The notes: a model not told the origin generated them from the letters alone. Shown: positions 43,130-53,129, counted from the first letter of the stretch. The stretch is DNA of 64,000 nt from JAAYUH01 sp964640995 (GCA_964640995.1 CAZXJJ010000002.1:1-64000); one strand, 5' to 3'. Translations and numbers: made by a program.

Positions 43130-44007
43130 AAGAAAAAATTTCAGATTTTCTTGTTTATATGGATAAGTTAAAAAACTCTTCTAAACATACTTTAAGAGCA
43201 TATAAAAAAGACCTTTTAGATTTTTATGAGTATGTTAAAAAAAACAATTTTGATTATAAAAATATTTCAAGAAATTCATTAAGAGGATTTTTAATAGAAT
43301 TAAGAGAAAAGGGGTTAGATAAAAGATCAATATCAAGAAAAATATCTTCTATTAGAAGTTTTTATAAATTTTTATTGAAAGATGGAGCAATTGAAAAAAA
43401 TCCACTTGTTTCTCTTGAACTTCCTAAAATAGATAAAAAACTTCCATCTTTTTTAACAGAAGAAGAGGTTTTTAAACTTATAAATGCTCCAAATGAGAAA
43501 AAACTTATTGGATTTAGAGATAAACTTATTTTAATTTTTCTATATTCAACTGGAATGAGAGTTTCAGAAATTGTTAGTTTAAAAGTTTCTCAACTTGACC
43601 TTGATAAAGGCGAGGTTATTATAACTGGAAAAGGTAAAAAAGATAGAGTTATATTTTTAACAGAAGAACTGAAGGATTTAATCAGAGAATACCTAAATAA
43701 AAGAAAAAAGAATTCAAATGTTTTGTTTATAAATAGAAACGGAAAGCCCTTGACAGATAAAGGAATTCGACTCCTTGTTGAAAAATATGCTAAAAAAGTT
43801 GTTCCTTATAAAAAAGTAACTCCTCACACATTTAGACACACTTTTGCAACTCATTTACTTACAAATGGTGCAGATTTAAGGGTTGTTCAGGAACTCCTTG
43901 GACATACAAAACTATCAACAACTCAAATTTATACACATCTAACAAAAGAAAATTTAAAAAAAATCTATGAAAATTTTCATCCACACTCAAAAGAAAAAAA
44001 TCAGTAA
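43126..44007 (+). CDS. XerC/XerD-like tyrosine recombinase
   Basis: The 293-aa protein has an N-terminal SAM-like core-binding domain (FLVYMDKLKNSSKHTLRAYK) and a catalytic domain with STGMRVSEIVSL (Arg), HTFRHTFATHLL (HxxR) and LGHTKLSTTQIYTHL (His and the nucleophilic Tyr). It resolves chromosome dimers at dif. No adjacent mobile-element genes support another role. TTG start at 43126 with TGGAGG at 43113-43118. Ends 7 nt inside the convergent hflX gene. Confidence 0.92.
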   Translation: MKEKISDFLVYMDKLKNSSKHTLRAYKKDLLDFYEYVKKNNFDYKNISRNSLRGFLIELREKGLDKRSISRKISSIRSFYKFLLKDGAIEKNPLVSLELPKIDKKLPSFLTEEEVFKLINAPNEKKLIGFRDKLILIFLYSTGMRVSEIVSLKVSQLDLDKGEVIITGKGKKDRVIFLTEELKDLIREYLNKRKKNSNVLFINRNGKPLTDKGIRLLVEKYAKKVVPYKKVTPHTFRHTFATHLLTNGADLRVVQELLGHTKLSTTQIYTHLTKENLKKIYENFHPHSKEKNQ

Positions 44008-45128
44008 TTTAAAATATTTGACCTTTCAAAAATTTCAAAACCAATTCTATCTTTAAGTTCATCAATATTTATTTTTTTCAATGCAGAAATTAAAATTCCA
44101 CTATCGTCTTCGGTTTTAATTCTTTCAATTTGATAATCTTTTAATAAATCAATCTTGTTGTAAACATTAATAATTTTTATATCTTTATATAAAATCTCGC
44201 CTAATATTTCCTTAACTGAAATCATATGTTTTTTGTAAGATGGAGATGAAGAATCAATAAGGTGAATTATAAGGTCAGAAAAGTTTATCTCTTCAAGAGT
44301 TGATTTAAAAGATGAGATAAGAAGTGGTGGAAGTTTTTGAATAAAACCAACAGTATCAACAATAAGAACTTCTTTTTCATATTTATTTAAATATGTTTTT
44401 CTTACAAGAGTATCGAGTGTTGCAAAAAGCATATTTTCTGTAAAAGTTTCTTCATTTGTTAAGGCATTAAAGAGTGTTGATTTTCCTGAGTTTGTATAAC
44501 CAACAATAGAAACAACAGGTATTTCTGATTTCTCTCTTAATTTTCTTCTTATCTCTCTTCTTTTTTCTATTTTTTTAAGTTCTTTATTTAATGTGTTTAT
44601 TCTTCTTTCAATTGCTCTTCTTTTTAGTTCAACTAATTTTTCTCCTCTTCCTGCTCTAATTCCTACAATTCCCATCTGTTGATCTAAACTTTTTCCAATT
44701 CCAATTATTGCTGGAAGTTCCATTTTAAGTCGAGCAAGTTCAACCTGAATTTTTGCTTCATTTGTTTTTGCTCTTTTTTCAAAAATTTCAATAATTAGGT
44801 GTGGTCTGTCAAGAACATAAAGATTTGTGTAATCTGAAATATTTTTAATTTGAGAATATGAGAGTGTATCATCAAATATAAGGTAACTTGCATTTTCTTT
44901 TCGAGCAATAAGAGTTATCTCCTCAAGAGTTCCCTTTCCCATATAGAATCTGGGATTTATCTCTCTTAATCTTTTTAAAACTTTATAAGTTACTTTAAGA
45001 CCCAATGTTTCTGTTAAAAGTTCAAGTTCATTTAGGGTCTCTTCTGGAAGAAATTCATTTTGTTCATTTTTTATAAATCCAATTAAAACTGCTCTATTTT
45101 CTTTTAATTCTTTTTGAGTATTTACCAT
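44001..45128 (-). CDS. hflX: GTPase HflX
   Basis: The 375-aa protein has the HflX N-terminal domain (ELELLTETLGLKVTYKVLK; FYMGKGTLEEI), the glycine-rich linker GIGKSLDQQMGIVGIRAGRGE, and a G domain with GYTNSGKSTLFNAL, VDTVGFIQKLP and NVYNKIDLL. It splits stalled ribosomes under stress. The start overlaps the site-2 protease gene by 7 nt. Confidence 0.95.
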   Translation of the reverse strand: MVNTQKELKENRAVLIGFIKNEQNEFLPEETLNELELLTETLGLKVTYKVLKRLREINPRFYMGKGTLEEITLIARKENASYLIFDDTLSYSQIKNISDYTNLYVLDRPHLIIEIFEKRAKTNEAKIQVELARLKMELPAIIGIGKSLDQQMGIVGIRAGRGEKLVELKRRAIERRINTLNKELKKIEKRREIRRKLREKSEIPVVSIVGYTNSGKSTLFNALTNEETFTENMLFATLDTLVRKTYLNKYEKEVLIVDTVGFIQKLPPLLISSFKSTLEEINFSDLIIHLIDSSSPSYKKHMISVKEILGEILYKDIKIINVYNKIDLLKDYQIERIKTEDDSGILISALKKINIDELKDRIGFEIFERSNILNY

Positions 45129-45763
45129 AACAAAAATTGTGAAAGTCTAGTTATTATTGGTGACAAAATTCTTCCAATTATTCCAAAAAATAATAAAACA
45201 ATCAAAATTAGTGAACCATAAATTTCTAAATTTCTATTTCTTAAAGCATCCTGAGGGTATCTTAAGATTATACTGTAAAAAATTCTTGAGCCATCCAATG
45301 GTGGAATAGGAATAAGATTAAATATTGCTAATATTAGATTTATTAAAACACTATATTGAACAAAAACTGAAATGTATGATGCAGATATTTTTGGAAATGG
45401 AACAACAAGAAATTTGAAAATCAAACCAAAGATAACAGCAAGTATTAAATTTGTAACTGGACCAGATAAAGATACAAGAATCAAATCTCTTCTTATTTTT
45501 CTAAATCTATAAAAATTTATTGGAACAGGTTTTGCCCAACCAAATGCTATTCTAAAATTTGAACTTATAAGCAATAAAACTGGAAGAAGAATTGTTCCCA
45601 ATAAATCAATGTGTTTAGTTGGGTCGAGAGTCAATCTTCCATATTCTTTTGGAGTCTCATCTCCAAGTTTATATGCAACATATCCATGAGCAACTTCATG
45701 AAATATAATTGCAATTATAATACTTGGAAGTAAAAAAAGAATTTCTATTAAATTATTTAACAT
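45122..45763 (-). CDS. Site-2 protease (M50) family membrane metalloprotease
   Basis: The 213-aa protein has about five or six membrane helices. Helix 1 carries IIFHEVAHGYVAYKLGD with the HExxH zinc site and the last core helix carries NLIPIPPLDGSRI with the third ligand Asp. It is the short form lacking PDZ and CBS domains, widespread in thermophiles, substrate unknown. It overlaps its upstream neighbour by 7 nt. Confidence 0.93.
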   Translation of the reverse strand: MLNNLIEILFLLPSIIIAIIFHEVAHGYVAYKLGDETPKEYGRLTLDPTKHIDLLGTILLPVLLLISSNFRIAFGWAKPVPINFYRFRKIRRDLILVSLSGPVTNLILAVIFGLIFKFLVVPFPKISASYISVFVQYSVLINLILAIFNLIPIPPLDGSRIFYSIILRYPQDALRNRNLEIYGSLILIVLLFFGIIGRILSPIITRLSQFLLW

Positions 45764-48342
45764 ACTTTTTCTCCTTTCATTTCAAATAATCTTTTAGCAA
45801 AATTTATCTCATCTTCATATGTTTTTATTTTTCCATCAAGAAGTTCTTTTTTTAGAGTTTCAAATATTTCTCTAAACACAACTGAAGGTTTAAACCCTAT
45901 TTTAATTAAATCTTTACCTGTGATTTTTAATTTTAAATTCTTCAGTTTAAACAAATATTTTTTTATCTTATCACTAATCTCATCAAAATTTGATAAATAA
46001 ATAAGTTCATAAATTGAAAGATTCTTGAGAATATTATAGATATCATAATTATCTTTTACAGTTTTTAATTTTTCGATTATCTCATTATAATAATTATCAT
46101 CTTTTATGAAATCTCTCTTCATGTTCCATCTCTCAATTAATTCTCTTCTATTGACATAACTCAATTCAGTGATCAATAAGAAAAAGTTTGCCTCATCTCT
46201 TCTTATAATTTCTCCTTTTTTAATAAGTTCATCAATTAAATCTTCACTTTTTTCTATTGAGTCAAGCGTTTCTTTTTTAAGTTCAAGTTTTCTGTGAATC
46301 ATTTTAAGAGCACCAAGTTTCTTCATAAGTTTCAGACCACATATTGCAGTATCTTTATCTCCTAAAATCATAAAAAGTTCCTCTTTTATTCTTGTATTTC
46401 TTGCATCTGTAAAAAGCCCAGTTTTAATAGTGCTTATGATTAAATTTTTTGTTTCTTTCTCAATTTTAAATTTTAATTTAGATGAATATCTAATTGCTCT
46501 CATAATTCTTGATGGGTCATCTATGAAACTTAATTTATGTAAAACTCTAATTCTTTTCTCTTTTAAATCTTTGTATCCACCAAGAAGGTCAATCAATTTT
46601 CCAAAAGAGTTTTTATTAATAGATATTGCAAGAGTGTTTATTGTGAAGTCTCTTCTTAAAAGATCTTCTCTTAAACTGTGACTTATCTCAACCTTTGGAA
46701 GTGATGCTGGCTCTTTATAATATTCTCTTCTTGATGATGCAATATCAATTCTTAATCCATCTGGGTAATTAATTGTACATGTTTTAAAATTTGGATAAAT
46801 ATGAATATTAACATTCATCTCTTTTTTAATTTCCTGTGCAAGTAAAATTGAATCTCCTTCGACAACAATATCAATATCTTTTGTCTCTTTATTTAAGAAA
46901 AGGTCTCTTACAAATCCTCCAACAACATAACTTCTTATATTTAGTCTATTTGAAATCTCTCCAATTTTCTTAAGTAATCTGACTGTTTTTTTAGAAATTA
47001 TTTTGTTTATGCATTTGACAACTTTTTCTTGTTCAATTGGAGAAAAACTTTCTTCACTTTTAAGATATATTCCTCTTAAAATATCACTTCTTGTAATCAT
47101 TCCTACAACTCTACCTTTAACAACAACTGAAACTCTTCCTATATTTCTTTCAACCATAATTTTTTCAACTTCCTCAATTGAAGATTCAGGCGAGACAAAA
47201 AAGTATTTCTCAATCATAAAATCTTTGACTTTAAGATTTGTAAGTCCCAAGAGTTCAACTTTTGATATCTCACTTCTTGTAATAATTCCAACAATTTTTC
47301 CATTTTTAACAACAGGTAAACCTGAATAATTGTATCTTAACATTAAATTTCTTGCTTCTTCGAGAGTTGCTTCACTATCAATTGTTTTAACTGGTGAACT
47401 CATTATATCTTTTGCAAGAATTTTTATTTTTACATTTTCTTTTATTGCTTTAATCAACTTATCATAAATTCTTGAGTTTTTAACTGTATTAAAATTTGCA
47501 GAAGCAGCAGTTTTATGTCCTCCACCACCAAAATATGAAAGAATTTTCTTCACATTTATATCTTCACTTCTACTTCTTCCAATTATCACAGTTTTTTTAT
47601 TCATAATTAAAATTGAAAAAACAGCTTCTAAGTCAAGAAGTTCCAAAACTTTATGAACAAGAAAACCAACTCCTTCTGTGTATTCTGAAATTTTAACCTT
47701 AGATATACCAATTTTATATCCATTAATCTCTTCAACATTCAAATTTGAAAGTATTTTCTCAAAAATATTTTTCTGTTGCTCTGTTAAATATGTGATAAGA
47801 TACTTCGAAACAATTTTTAAATCAACATCATATTTAAAGATGTAAGATAGTGCTTCAATATCATAAAGTTTTGTTGTAATAAAAAGAAGATTTCCAGTGT
47901 CTTCATATATTCCTAAAGCAAAAAGTGTAGCTTCAATTGATTTTATTTCTATTTTTTTCTTATTTTTTAGCATATGAATGAGTATTGAGGTTGTTGCTCC
48001 AATTTCTTTTGTTATTCTTTTAGCATTTAATTTAACTTCTTCATCTGGATAATGATGGTCAATTATCAAAATATTTTTATGATTTTGAATAAATTCAGTT
48101 AAACCTGGTACCCTTTCTGGATATTGGGTATCAACCATTATGATTCTATCTATTTTATTTAAATCTATGTCTTTGAGATTTTTTAAATTTTCAAAAAGAT
48201 TACCATATAAACAAAAGAAAGAATAAACTGATGAAGAGAAAGAGGGTATAAGACAAACAGAATTAGGGAATATTTTCCCTGCAAGAACTAGGGATGCAAG
48301 AGCATCAAAATCTGCTGTTGAGTGTGTAACAATTAAATTCAC
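45757..48342 (-). CDS. DHH/DHHA1-CBS-polyA polymerase fusion (tRNA nucleotidyltransferase-like)
   Basis: The 861-aa protein has four parts: a DHH domain (THSTADFDALASL; IIDHHYPDEEV), DHHA1 with YFGGGGHKTAAS (~270-285), two CBS motifs (~310-430; SGLPVVKNGKIVGIITRSE and GRVSVVVKGRVVGMITRSD), then a class II nucleotidyltransferase with YVVGGFVRDLFLNKETKDIDIVVEGD (DxD site) and IDDPSRIMRAIRYSSKLKF. In Aquificales and similar lineages such fusions act as A-adding enzymes on tRNA 3' ends, paired with a CC-adding enzyme elsewhere. The CBS pair probably senses adenylates. GTG start with an extended -10 immediately upstream. Confidence 0.92.
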   Translation of the reverse strand: MNLIVTHSTADFDALASLVLAGKIFPNSVCLIPSFSSSVYSFFCLYGNLFENLKNLKDIDLNKIDRIIMVDTQYPERVPGLTEFIQNHKNILIIDHHYPDEEVKLNAKRITKEIGATTSILIHMLKNKKKIEIKSIEATLFALGIYEDTGNLLFITTKLYDIEALSYIFKYDVDLKIVSKYLITYLTEQQKNIFEKILSNLNVEEINGYKIGISKVKISEYTEGVGFLVHKVLELLDLEAVFSILIMNKKTVIIGRSRSEDINVKKILSYFGGGGHKTAASANFNTVKNSRIYDKLIKAIKENVKIKILAKDIMSSPVKTIDSEATLEEARNLMLRYNYSGLPVVKNGKIVGIITRSEISKVELLGLTNLKVKDFMIEKYFFVSPESSIEEVEKIMVERNIGRVSVVVKGRVVGMITRSDILRGIYLKSEESFSPIEQEKVVKCINKIISKKTVRLLKKIGEISNRLNIRSYVVGGFVRDLFLNKETKDIDIVVEGDSILLAQEIKKEMNVNIHIYPNFKTCTINYPDGLRIDIASSRREYYKEPASLPKVEISHSLREDLLRRDFTINTLAISINKNSFGKLIDLLGGYKDLKEKRIRVLHKLSFIDDPSRIMRAIRYSSKLKFKIEKETKNLIISTIKTGLFTDARNTRIKEELFMILGDKDTAICGLKLMKKLGALKMIHRKLELKKETLDSIEKSEDLIDELIKKGEIIRRDEANFFLLITELSYVNRRELIERWNMKRDFIKDDNYYNEIIEKLKTVKDNYDIYNILKNLSIYELIYLSNFDEISDKIKKYLFKLKNLKLKITGKDLIKIGFKPSVVFREIFETLKKELLDGKIKTYEDEINFAKRLFEMKGEKVC

Positions 48343-48348
48343 AGTTTA

Positions 48349-48357
48349 ATTATAACA
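48349..48357 (-). promoter_or_regulatory. Extended -10 (leaderless start) for 48342
   Basis: On the minus strand TGTTATAAT (TATAAT at 48354-48349) ends 6 nt before GTG 48342. No ribosome-binding site intervenes. It overlaps the 18-bp spacer after aspS. Confidence 0.5.
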
Positions 48358-48360
48358 ATT

Positions 48361-50103
48361 TTAGTTCTCAATTTTTATTTTTAACTCCTTTAGTTGTTTT
48401 TCACTAACTTCAGATGGTGCATTTGTAAGAAGGCATGTTCCTTTTTGTGTTTTAGGAAATGGAATAACATCTCTTAAACTTTCTCCATTGACAAATAACA
48501 TAACTATTCTATCGAGACCAAGTGCTATTCCTCCATGAATTGGTGCTCCATATTTCAATGCATTTAGAAAGAAATCAAATCTATCTTCGACTTCCTTTTC
48601 AGAGTATCCTAAAAGTTTAAATATTTTCATCTGTAAATCTATATTATGAATTCTTATACTTCCTCCACCAATTTCAAATCCATCCATGACAAAATCATAT
48701 GCTCTTGCAAGAACTTTTGATGGGTCTTTATCAAGAAGTTCAATTTGTTCTGGTTTTGGAGATGTAAATGGATGGTGTCTTGAATCCCATCTATTCTCTT
48801 CTTTGTTCCATTCAAAAAGTGGAAATTCAGTAACCCATAAAAGTTTATGAATTTTTTTATTTATTAAATCAAATTTATTTCCAATAGCAATTCTTACTTT
48901 TCCAAGATTTGTTAAAAACTCCTCTCCATCTCCTATAAATAAAAGCAATGTATCACTCTCATTAATTTTCTCTTTTAATTTTTTAATTTCTTCATCTTTA
49001 ATGTAATTGTTTAATGGTGAACTTATTTTTTTATCTACATTTAAAAATATTACACCACCTAATTCAGATTCTTTAACTATATTTTCAATTTCATCTTTTT
49101 CTTTTCTTGTAAGTAATCTATCTTTTAATGTTATTCCTTTTACTCTATAACCTTTTAATAAACCTTCTTTTATTAATTTAAAATCAGAGTCTTTAAAAAT
49201 TTCTGTAAAATCTTCTATTTTTAATTCAAATCTTAAATCTGGTTTATCGCTTCCATATGTATTTAATGCTTCAAAGAAACTCATTTTTGGAATTGGAATT
49301 TCAAGATCTTCTTTTAGTATTTCATTGAATAATTTTTTAAATAGTCTATCTATTAGATTCATAATATCACTTTCATCTATAAATGACATTTCAATATCAA
49401 CTTGTGTAAATTCTGGTTGTCTATCTGCTCTTAAATCTTCATCTCTGAAACATCTTGCAATTTGATAGTATCTATCTATTCCTGAAATCATTAAAATTTG
49501 TTTAAAAAGTTGGGGTGATTGGGGCAATGCATAGAATTTTCCAGGATTTATTCTTGATGGAACAAGAAAATCTCTTGCACCTTCTGGTGTACTTTTTGTA
49601 AGAATTGGTGTTTCAACTTCCCAAAAACCCTCCTCATTTAAGAAATTTCTTATAACTGTTGTTGTTTTAAATCTTGTGTATAAATTATTTTTCATCTTTT
49701 CTCTTCTGAAATCTAAAAATCTATATTTTAATCTCAAAATTTCATTTATCTCTTCTCTTGATTCAATGTCAAATGGAATTGGAGGTGATTCATTTATTAT
49801 TTCAAGTTCAATACATTCAATTTCAATTTTTCCTGTTTTTATCTTTTCATTTATATTCTCTTTAGGTCTATCTCTTACAATTCCTTTTACTTTAACAACA
49901 AATTCGATTCCTAATTTTTTTGCTTTTTCAAAATTTTCTTTGTTTTTACTATCTATAACTACTTGAACATAACCACTCCTATCTCTTAACTCAATGAAAA
50001 TTAAATTTCCAAGGTCTCTTATTGTTTTAACCCATCCACATAAGGTAACTTCTTTTCCAATTTTTTCTTCTGTGACCTCTCCGCAATAATTAGTCCTCAG
50101 CAT
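48361..50103 (-). CDS. aspS: Aspartyl-tRNA synthetase
   Basis: The 580-aa bacterial-type AspRS has an OB anticodon domain (EVTLCGWVKTIRDLGNLIFIELRD), the class II motif 2 FRDEDLRADRQPEFTQVDIEMSF, a GAD insertion domain (~280-410) and motif 3 GIALGLDRIVML. Whether it also charges tRNA-Asn is not readable from sequence. The start overlaps hisS by 14 nt. Confidence 0.96.
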   Translation of the reverse strand: MLRTNYCGEVTEEKIGKEVTLCGWVKTIRDLGNLIFIELRDRSGYVQVVIDSKNKENFEKAKKLGIEFVVKVKGIVRDRPKENINEKIKTGKIEIECIELEIINESPPIPFDIESREEINEILRLKYRFLDFRREKMKNNLYTRFKTTTVIRNFLNEEGFWEVETPILTKSTPEGARDFLVPSRINPGKFYALPQSPQLFKQILMISGIDRYYQIARCFRDEDLRADRQPEFTQVDIEMSFIDESDIMNLIDRLFKKLFNEILKEDLEIPIPKMSFFEALNTYGSDKPDLRFELKIEDFTEIFKDSDFKLIKEGLLKGYRVKGITLKDRLLTRKEKDEIENIVKESELGGVIFLNVDKKISSPLNNYIKDEEIKKLKEKINESDTLLLFIGDGEEFLTNLGKVRIAIGNKFDLINKKIHKLLWVTEFPLFEWNKEENRWDSRHHPFTSPKPEQIELLDKDPSKVLARAYDFVMDGFEIGGGSIRIHNIDLQMKIFKLLGYSEKEVEDRFDFFLNALKYGAPIHGGIALGLDRIVMLFVNGESLRDVIPFPKTQKGTCLLTNAPSEVSEKQLKELKIKIEN

Positions 50104-51355
50104 GTTTCACCTCATTCAAAAATTTAATAATCTCATCTTTTTTAACTTTTTCTTGTGTTCCTTTTTTAAGGTCTTTAAACATTACAAAACCTTCTTTTAA
50201 CTCATCTCCACCATATATAATCAAAAATGATGCATTTCTTTTTAATGAATATGTTATTGATTCTTTTAAACTTTTAAAATTGTATGGAAACAAAACATTA
50301 AATCCAATTTCTCCAAGTTTAAGGTAAAACAAGAAAATTTCATCATAATATTTTTTATCTAAAGGAGTTATAGAAATTATTTTATCTTTTTTCACTTCAA
50401 TCAAATTTTTTGTTTCAAGAATTAAAATTAATCTTTCAACTCCTATTGCAAATCCAACTCCTGGAATTTTTTCTCCACCGAGAAAAGAAGAAAGATAATC
50501 ATATCTTCCACCACCCAAAACAGAATTTTGTGCTCCAAGGTCTTTTGAGATAACCTCAAAAACTGTTCTATTATAATAATCTAGTCCTCTAACCAATCTA
50601 TGATTCAATTGATAATTTATTTTGAGATCATCCAATTTTTTTAAAACCTCTTCAAAGTGTTTTTTACTTTCACCTTTTATATAATCTAAAATTTTTGGTG
50701 AATTTTCAGTTACTTTTATACATGACTCTTTTTTACAATCAAGAACTCTTAAAGGGTTAGTATATAACCTTTTTTTACAATCATCGCAAAGTTCACTCTC
50801 TTTTTCTTTAAGGTAATTAATGAGAACTTCTTTATAATCTTTTCTTTCTTCAATATCTCCTATTGAATTAATATAAATAAAAAGGCCTTTAAGTCCTAAA
50901 TATTCAAGTGCTTTTAAGGATATATAAATTACTTCAACATCAAGATTTGGGCTACCTTCTCCAAGTGCCTCTATACCAAAATGATAAAACTCTCTAAATC
51001 TTCCTTTTTGTGGTCTTTCATATCTAAACATTGGACCATAATAGTAAAATTTTACAGGTTGAGGTAACTGCTTTAGATTATTCTCTAAATAAGACCTTAC
51101 AACTTGTGCTGTTCCTTCTGGTCTTAAACAGAGTTTTCTTCCACCTTTATCATAAAAAGTATACATCTCTTTTTGAACTATATCTGTTTCTTCTCCAACA
51201 CTTCTTTCAAAGATTTCTGCATGTTCAAAAATTGGAAGAACTATCTCTTTATAGCCAAAATTTTCAACAAAATCTCTTAATTTATCTATAACTATTTTTA
51301 TTTTTTCACTTTTGTCTGGTAATATATCAGGTGCACCTTTTGGACCTTTTATCAT
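50090..51355 (-). CDS. hisS: Histidyl-tRNA synthetase
   Basis: The 421-aa class II synthetase shows LPIFEHAEIFERSVGEETD, LRPEGTAQVVRSYLE (motif 2 region), RYERPQKGRFREFYHFG, GLDYYNRTVFEV (histidine-binding) and GVGFAIGVERLI (motif 3), plus a C-terminal anticodon domain. The hisS-aspS pair is common in bacteria. It overlaps tyrS by 4 nt. Confidence 0.96.
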   Translation of the reverse strand: MIKGPKGAPDILPDKSEKIKIVIDKLRDFVENFGYKEIVLPIFEHAEIFERSVGEETDIVQKEMYTFYDKGGRKLCLRPEGTAQVVRSYLENNLKQLPQPVKFYYYGPMFRYERPQKGRFREFYHFGIEALGEGSPNLDVEVIYISLKALEYLGLKGLFIYINSIGDIEERKDYKEVLINYLKEKESELCDDCKKRLYTNPLRVLDCKKESCIKVTENSPKILDYIKGESKKHFEEVLKKLDDLKINYQLNHRLVRGLDYYNRTVFEVISKDLGAQNSVLGGGRYDYLSSFLGGEKIPGVGFAIGVERLILILETKNLIEVKKDKIISITPLDKKYYDEIFLFYLKLGEIGFNVLFPYNFKSLKESITYSLKRNASFLIIYGGDELKEGFVMFKDLKKGTQEKVKKDEIIKFLNEVKHAED

Positions 51356-52545
51356 TTTTTTACCACCTTTATAAATTTTCTTTTACCAATTTTAATTATC
51401 TTCTCACTATCAATTTTTAAAATGAATGATGGTTCATTAAATCTTTCACCATTTACATAAATTCCACCTTGTTCAAAAAGCCTTCTTCCTTCACTTTTTG
51501 ATTGAATTAAATTTTTCTCTTTTAAAAAGTCAATTAAATTTATCTCCTCATGATTTACTTCAAATATTTCTATATATTCTGGGACTTCTTTTTTACTGAA
51601 AACTTTAATAAAATTCTCTTCTGCTTTTATTGCATCTTCTTCTGAATGGTATCTTTTAACAATTTCTTTTGCTAATCTCAATTTAAATTTCATTGGATTC
51701 TCTCCTTTTTCCATTGATAGTTTTATATTTTCAATTTCTTCTGGGTCAGTGTTTGTTAAAAGTTCAAAATATTCAATAATTAAGTGATCTGGAATGCTCA
51801 TGAGTTTTCCAAACATCTCATCTGGTGATTCATTTATTCCAATGTAATTTTGTAAACTTTTGCCCATTCTCTTTACACCATCTATTCCTCTTAGAATAGG
51901 CATTAAAATTGCAATTTGTGGCTCTTTTCCAAGTTCTTTTTGAAGTTCCCTTCCACAGAGAAGATTAAACTTTTGGTCAGTTCCTCCAAGTTCAACATCT
52001 GCATCAATAATAATAGAATCATATGCTTGCATAACTGGATATAAAAATTCATGTAAATAAATTGCATTGCCTTGTTTATATCTATTGAAGAAATCATCTC
52101 TTTCAAGTATTCTTGCAACTGTGAAATGTGATGCAAGAGAAACAATTTCTTTTAGTGTTAAGGGTAAAAGCCAATCTCCATTAAATCTAATTTCTGTTTT
52201 ATCTTTGTATAAAATTTTAAATGCCTGTTCGCTATAATATTTAGCATTTTTCTCGATTTCTTCTTGAGTTAGAAGTGCCCTTGCTTTATCTCTTCCTGAA
52301 GGATCTCCAATAACAGCAGTTCCATTTCCAATTATTAAAACAACTTGATGACCTAAATTTTGAAAATCTCTCAATTTATTTAAAACAACAGTGTGACCAA
52401 GGTGAATATCAGGTGAAGTTGGATCAACACCAAGTTTTACCCTTAAAGGTCTTCCCTTCTTAAGTTTCTCAATTAGTTCATATTCATTAATAATTTCAAA
52501 AGTTCCTCTTTTAATAATTCTTAATTGTTCTTCAATAGATAACAT
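51352..52545 (-). CDS. tyrS: Tyrosyl-tRNA synthetase
   Basis: The 397-aa class I synthetase has the HIGH-equivalent PDIHLGHTVVLNKL, the tyrosine-binding VMQAYDSIIIDADVELGGTDQKFN, a signature loop in the variant form KRMGKSLQNYIGI (RMGKS where KMSKS is usual), and a C-terminal S4 RNA-binding domain. It belongs to the TyrZ-like branch judging from the long N-terminal region before HIGH. GAGGAG precedes the start. Confidence 0.95.
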   Translation of the reverse strand: MLSIEEQLRIIKRGTFEIINEYELIEKLKKGRPLRVKLGVDPTSPDIHLGHTVVLNKLRDFQNLGHQVVLIIGNGTAVIGDPSGRDKARALLTQEEIEKNAKYYSEQAFKILYKDKTEIRFNGDWLLPLTLKEIVSLASHFTVARILERDDFFNRYKQGNAIYLHEFLYPVMQAYDSIIIDADVELGGTDQKFNLLCGRELQKELGKEPQIAILMPILRGIDGVKRMGKSLQNYIGINESPDEMFGKLMSIPDHLIIEYFELLTNTDPEEIENIKLSMEKGENPMKFKLRLAKEIVKRYHSEEDAIKAEENFIKVFSKKEVPEYIEIFEVNHEEINLIDFLKEKNLIQSKSEGRRLFEQGGIYVNGERFNEPSFILKIDSEKIIKIGKRKFIKVVKK

Positions 52546-52621
52546 ATTATTCTCCTCAAAAATAAATAAAAAGTTTTCTAAAAATAAATTAATAATATTT
52601 TACAACTTTTTATTCTATTTT

Positions 52622-53110
52622 TTAAAGTCTTAGATCCCCCAGATTTTCCATTGAAGGTTTTGCCCAATAATCCTCTTTTTTCAATAATTCATACTCTCTT
52701 CTTAACAAATCTTCATGCCCTTTTTCCATCTTTTTTAATGAATTAACAACTCTTTTATCTCTTCCATCTTTAATCTTTTTTAACATACTCGAATAAAATT
52801 CAACCGCATTCATCTCTGATTTTATTGCAATTTTAACAATATCAACCGATTTAATATCTTTTCCTAATTCCTCATTAACACTATAAAATTCAGGATTTTC
52901 TTTGAAATTTTCATCTGCATTATATTCAAGGTTAAACGTTCTTTTAAGAAGTTTCTTTAAAGACAACTCATGCTTTTCTTCTTCTTTATAAAACTTTATT
53001 AACCTTCTCTTTGCTTTTTCATCAATAACTTTTTCAGAAAGTTTATAATAAAATCTTTTTGCTTCATTTTCACTTTGAATTCCTTTCTTTAACATTTCAA
53101 TTAAATCCAT
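52622..53110 (-). CDS. Rubrerythrin-like ferritin-family diiron protein
   Basis: The 162-aa four-helix protein has two ExxH-type helices: SENEAKRFYYKL with YKEEEKHELSL, and SEMNAVEFYSSML with KKMEKGHEDLL, giving the diiron ligands of the rubrerythrin/ferritin-like family. It lacks a rubredoxin domain. A peroxide- or oxygen-protective role in an anaerobe is likely but not proven. AAGGAGG precedes the start. It is divergent from ddl. Confidence 0.85.
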   Translation of the reverse strand: MDLIEMLKKGIQSENEAKRFYYKLSEKVIDEKAKRRLIKFYKEEEKHELSLKKLLKRTFNLEYNADENFKENPEFYSVNEELGKDIKSVDIVKIAIKSEMNAVEFYSSMLKKIKDGRDKRVVNSLKKMEKGHEDLLRREYELLKKEDYWAKPSMENLGDLRL

Positions 53111-53129
53111 CTTTAACCTCCTTTAGTTT

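Noticed and set aside
43126..44007. Tyrosine recombinase as an integrase of a mobile element
   Set aside because: It is the last gene of a ruvCAB-queH operon, with full XerC/D length and motifs and no att-like repeats or phage genes.
52566..52613. 10-bp inverted repeat (ATAAAAAGTT / AACTTTTTAT) between the rubrerythrin-like gene and tyrS, as a terminator or T-box
   Set aside because: The stem is almost all A-T with a 28-nt loop, and the region is far too short for a T-box; A/T-rich chance pairing is likely.
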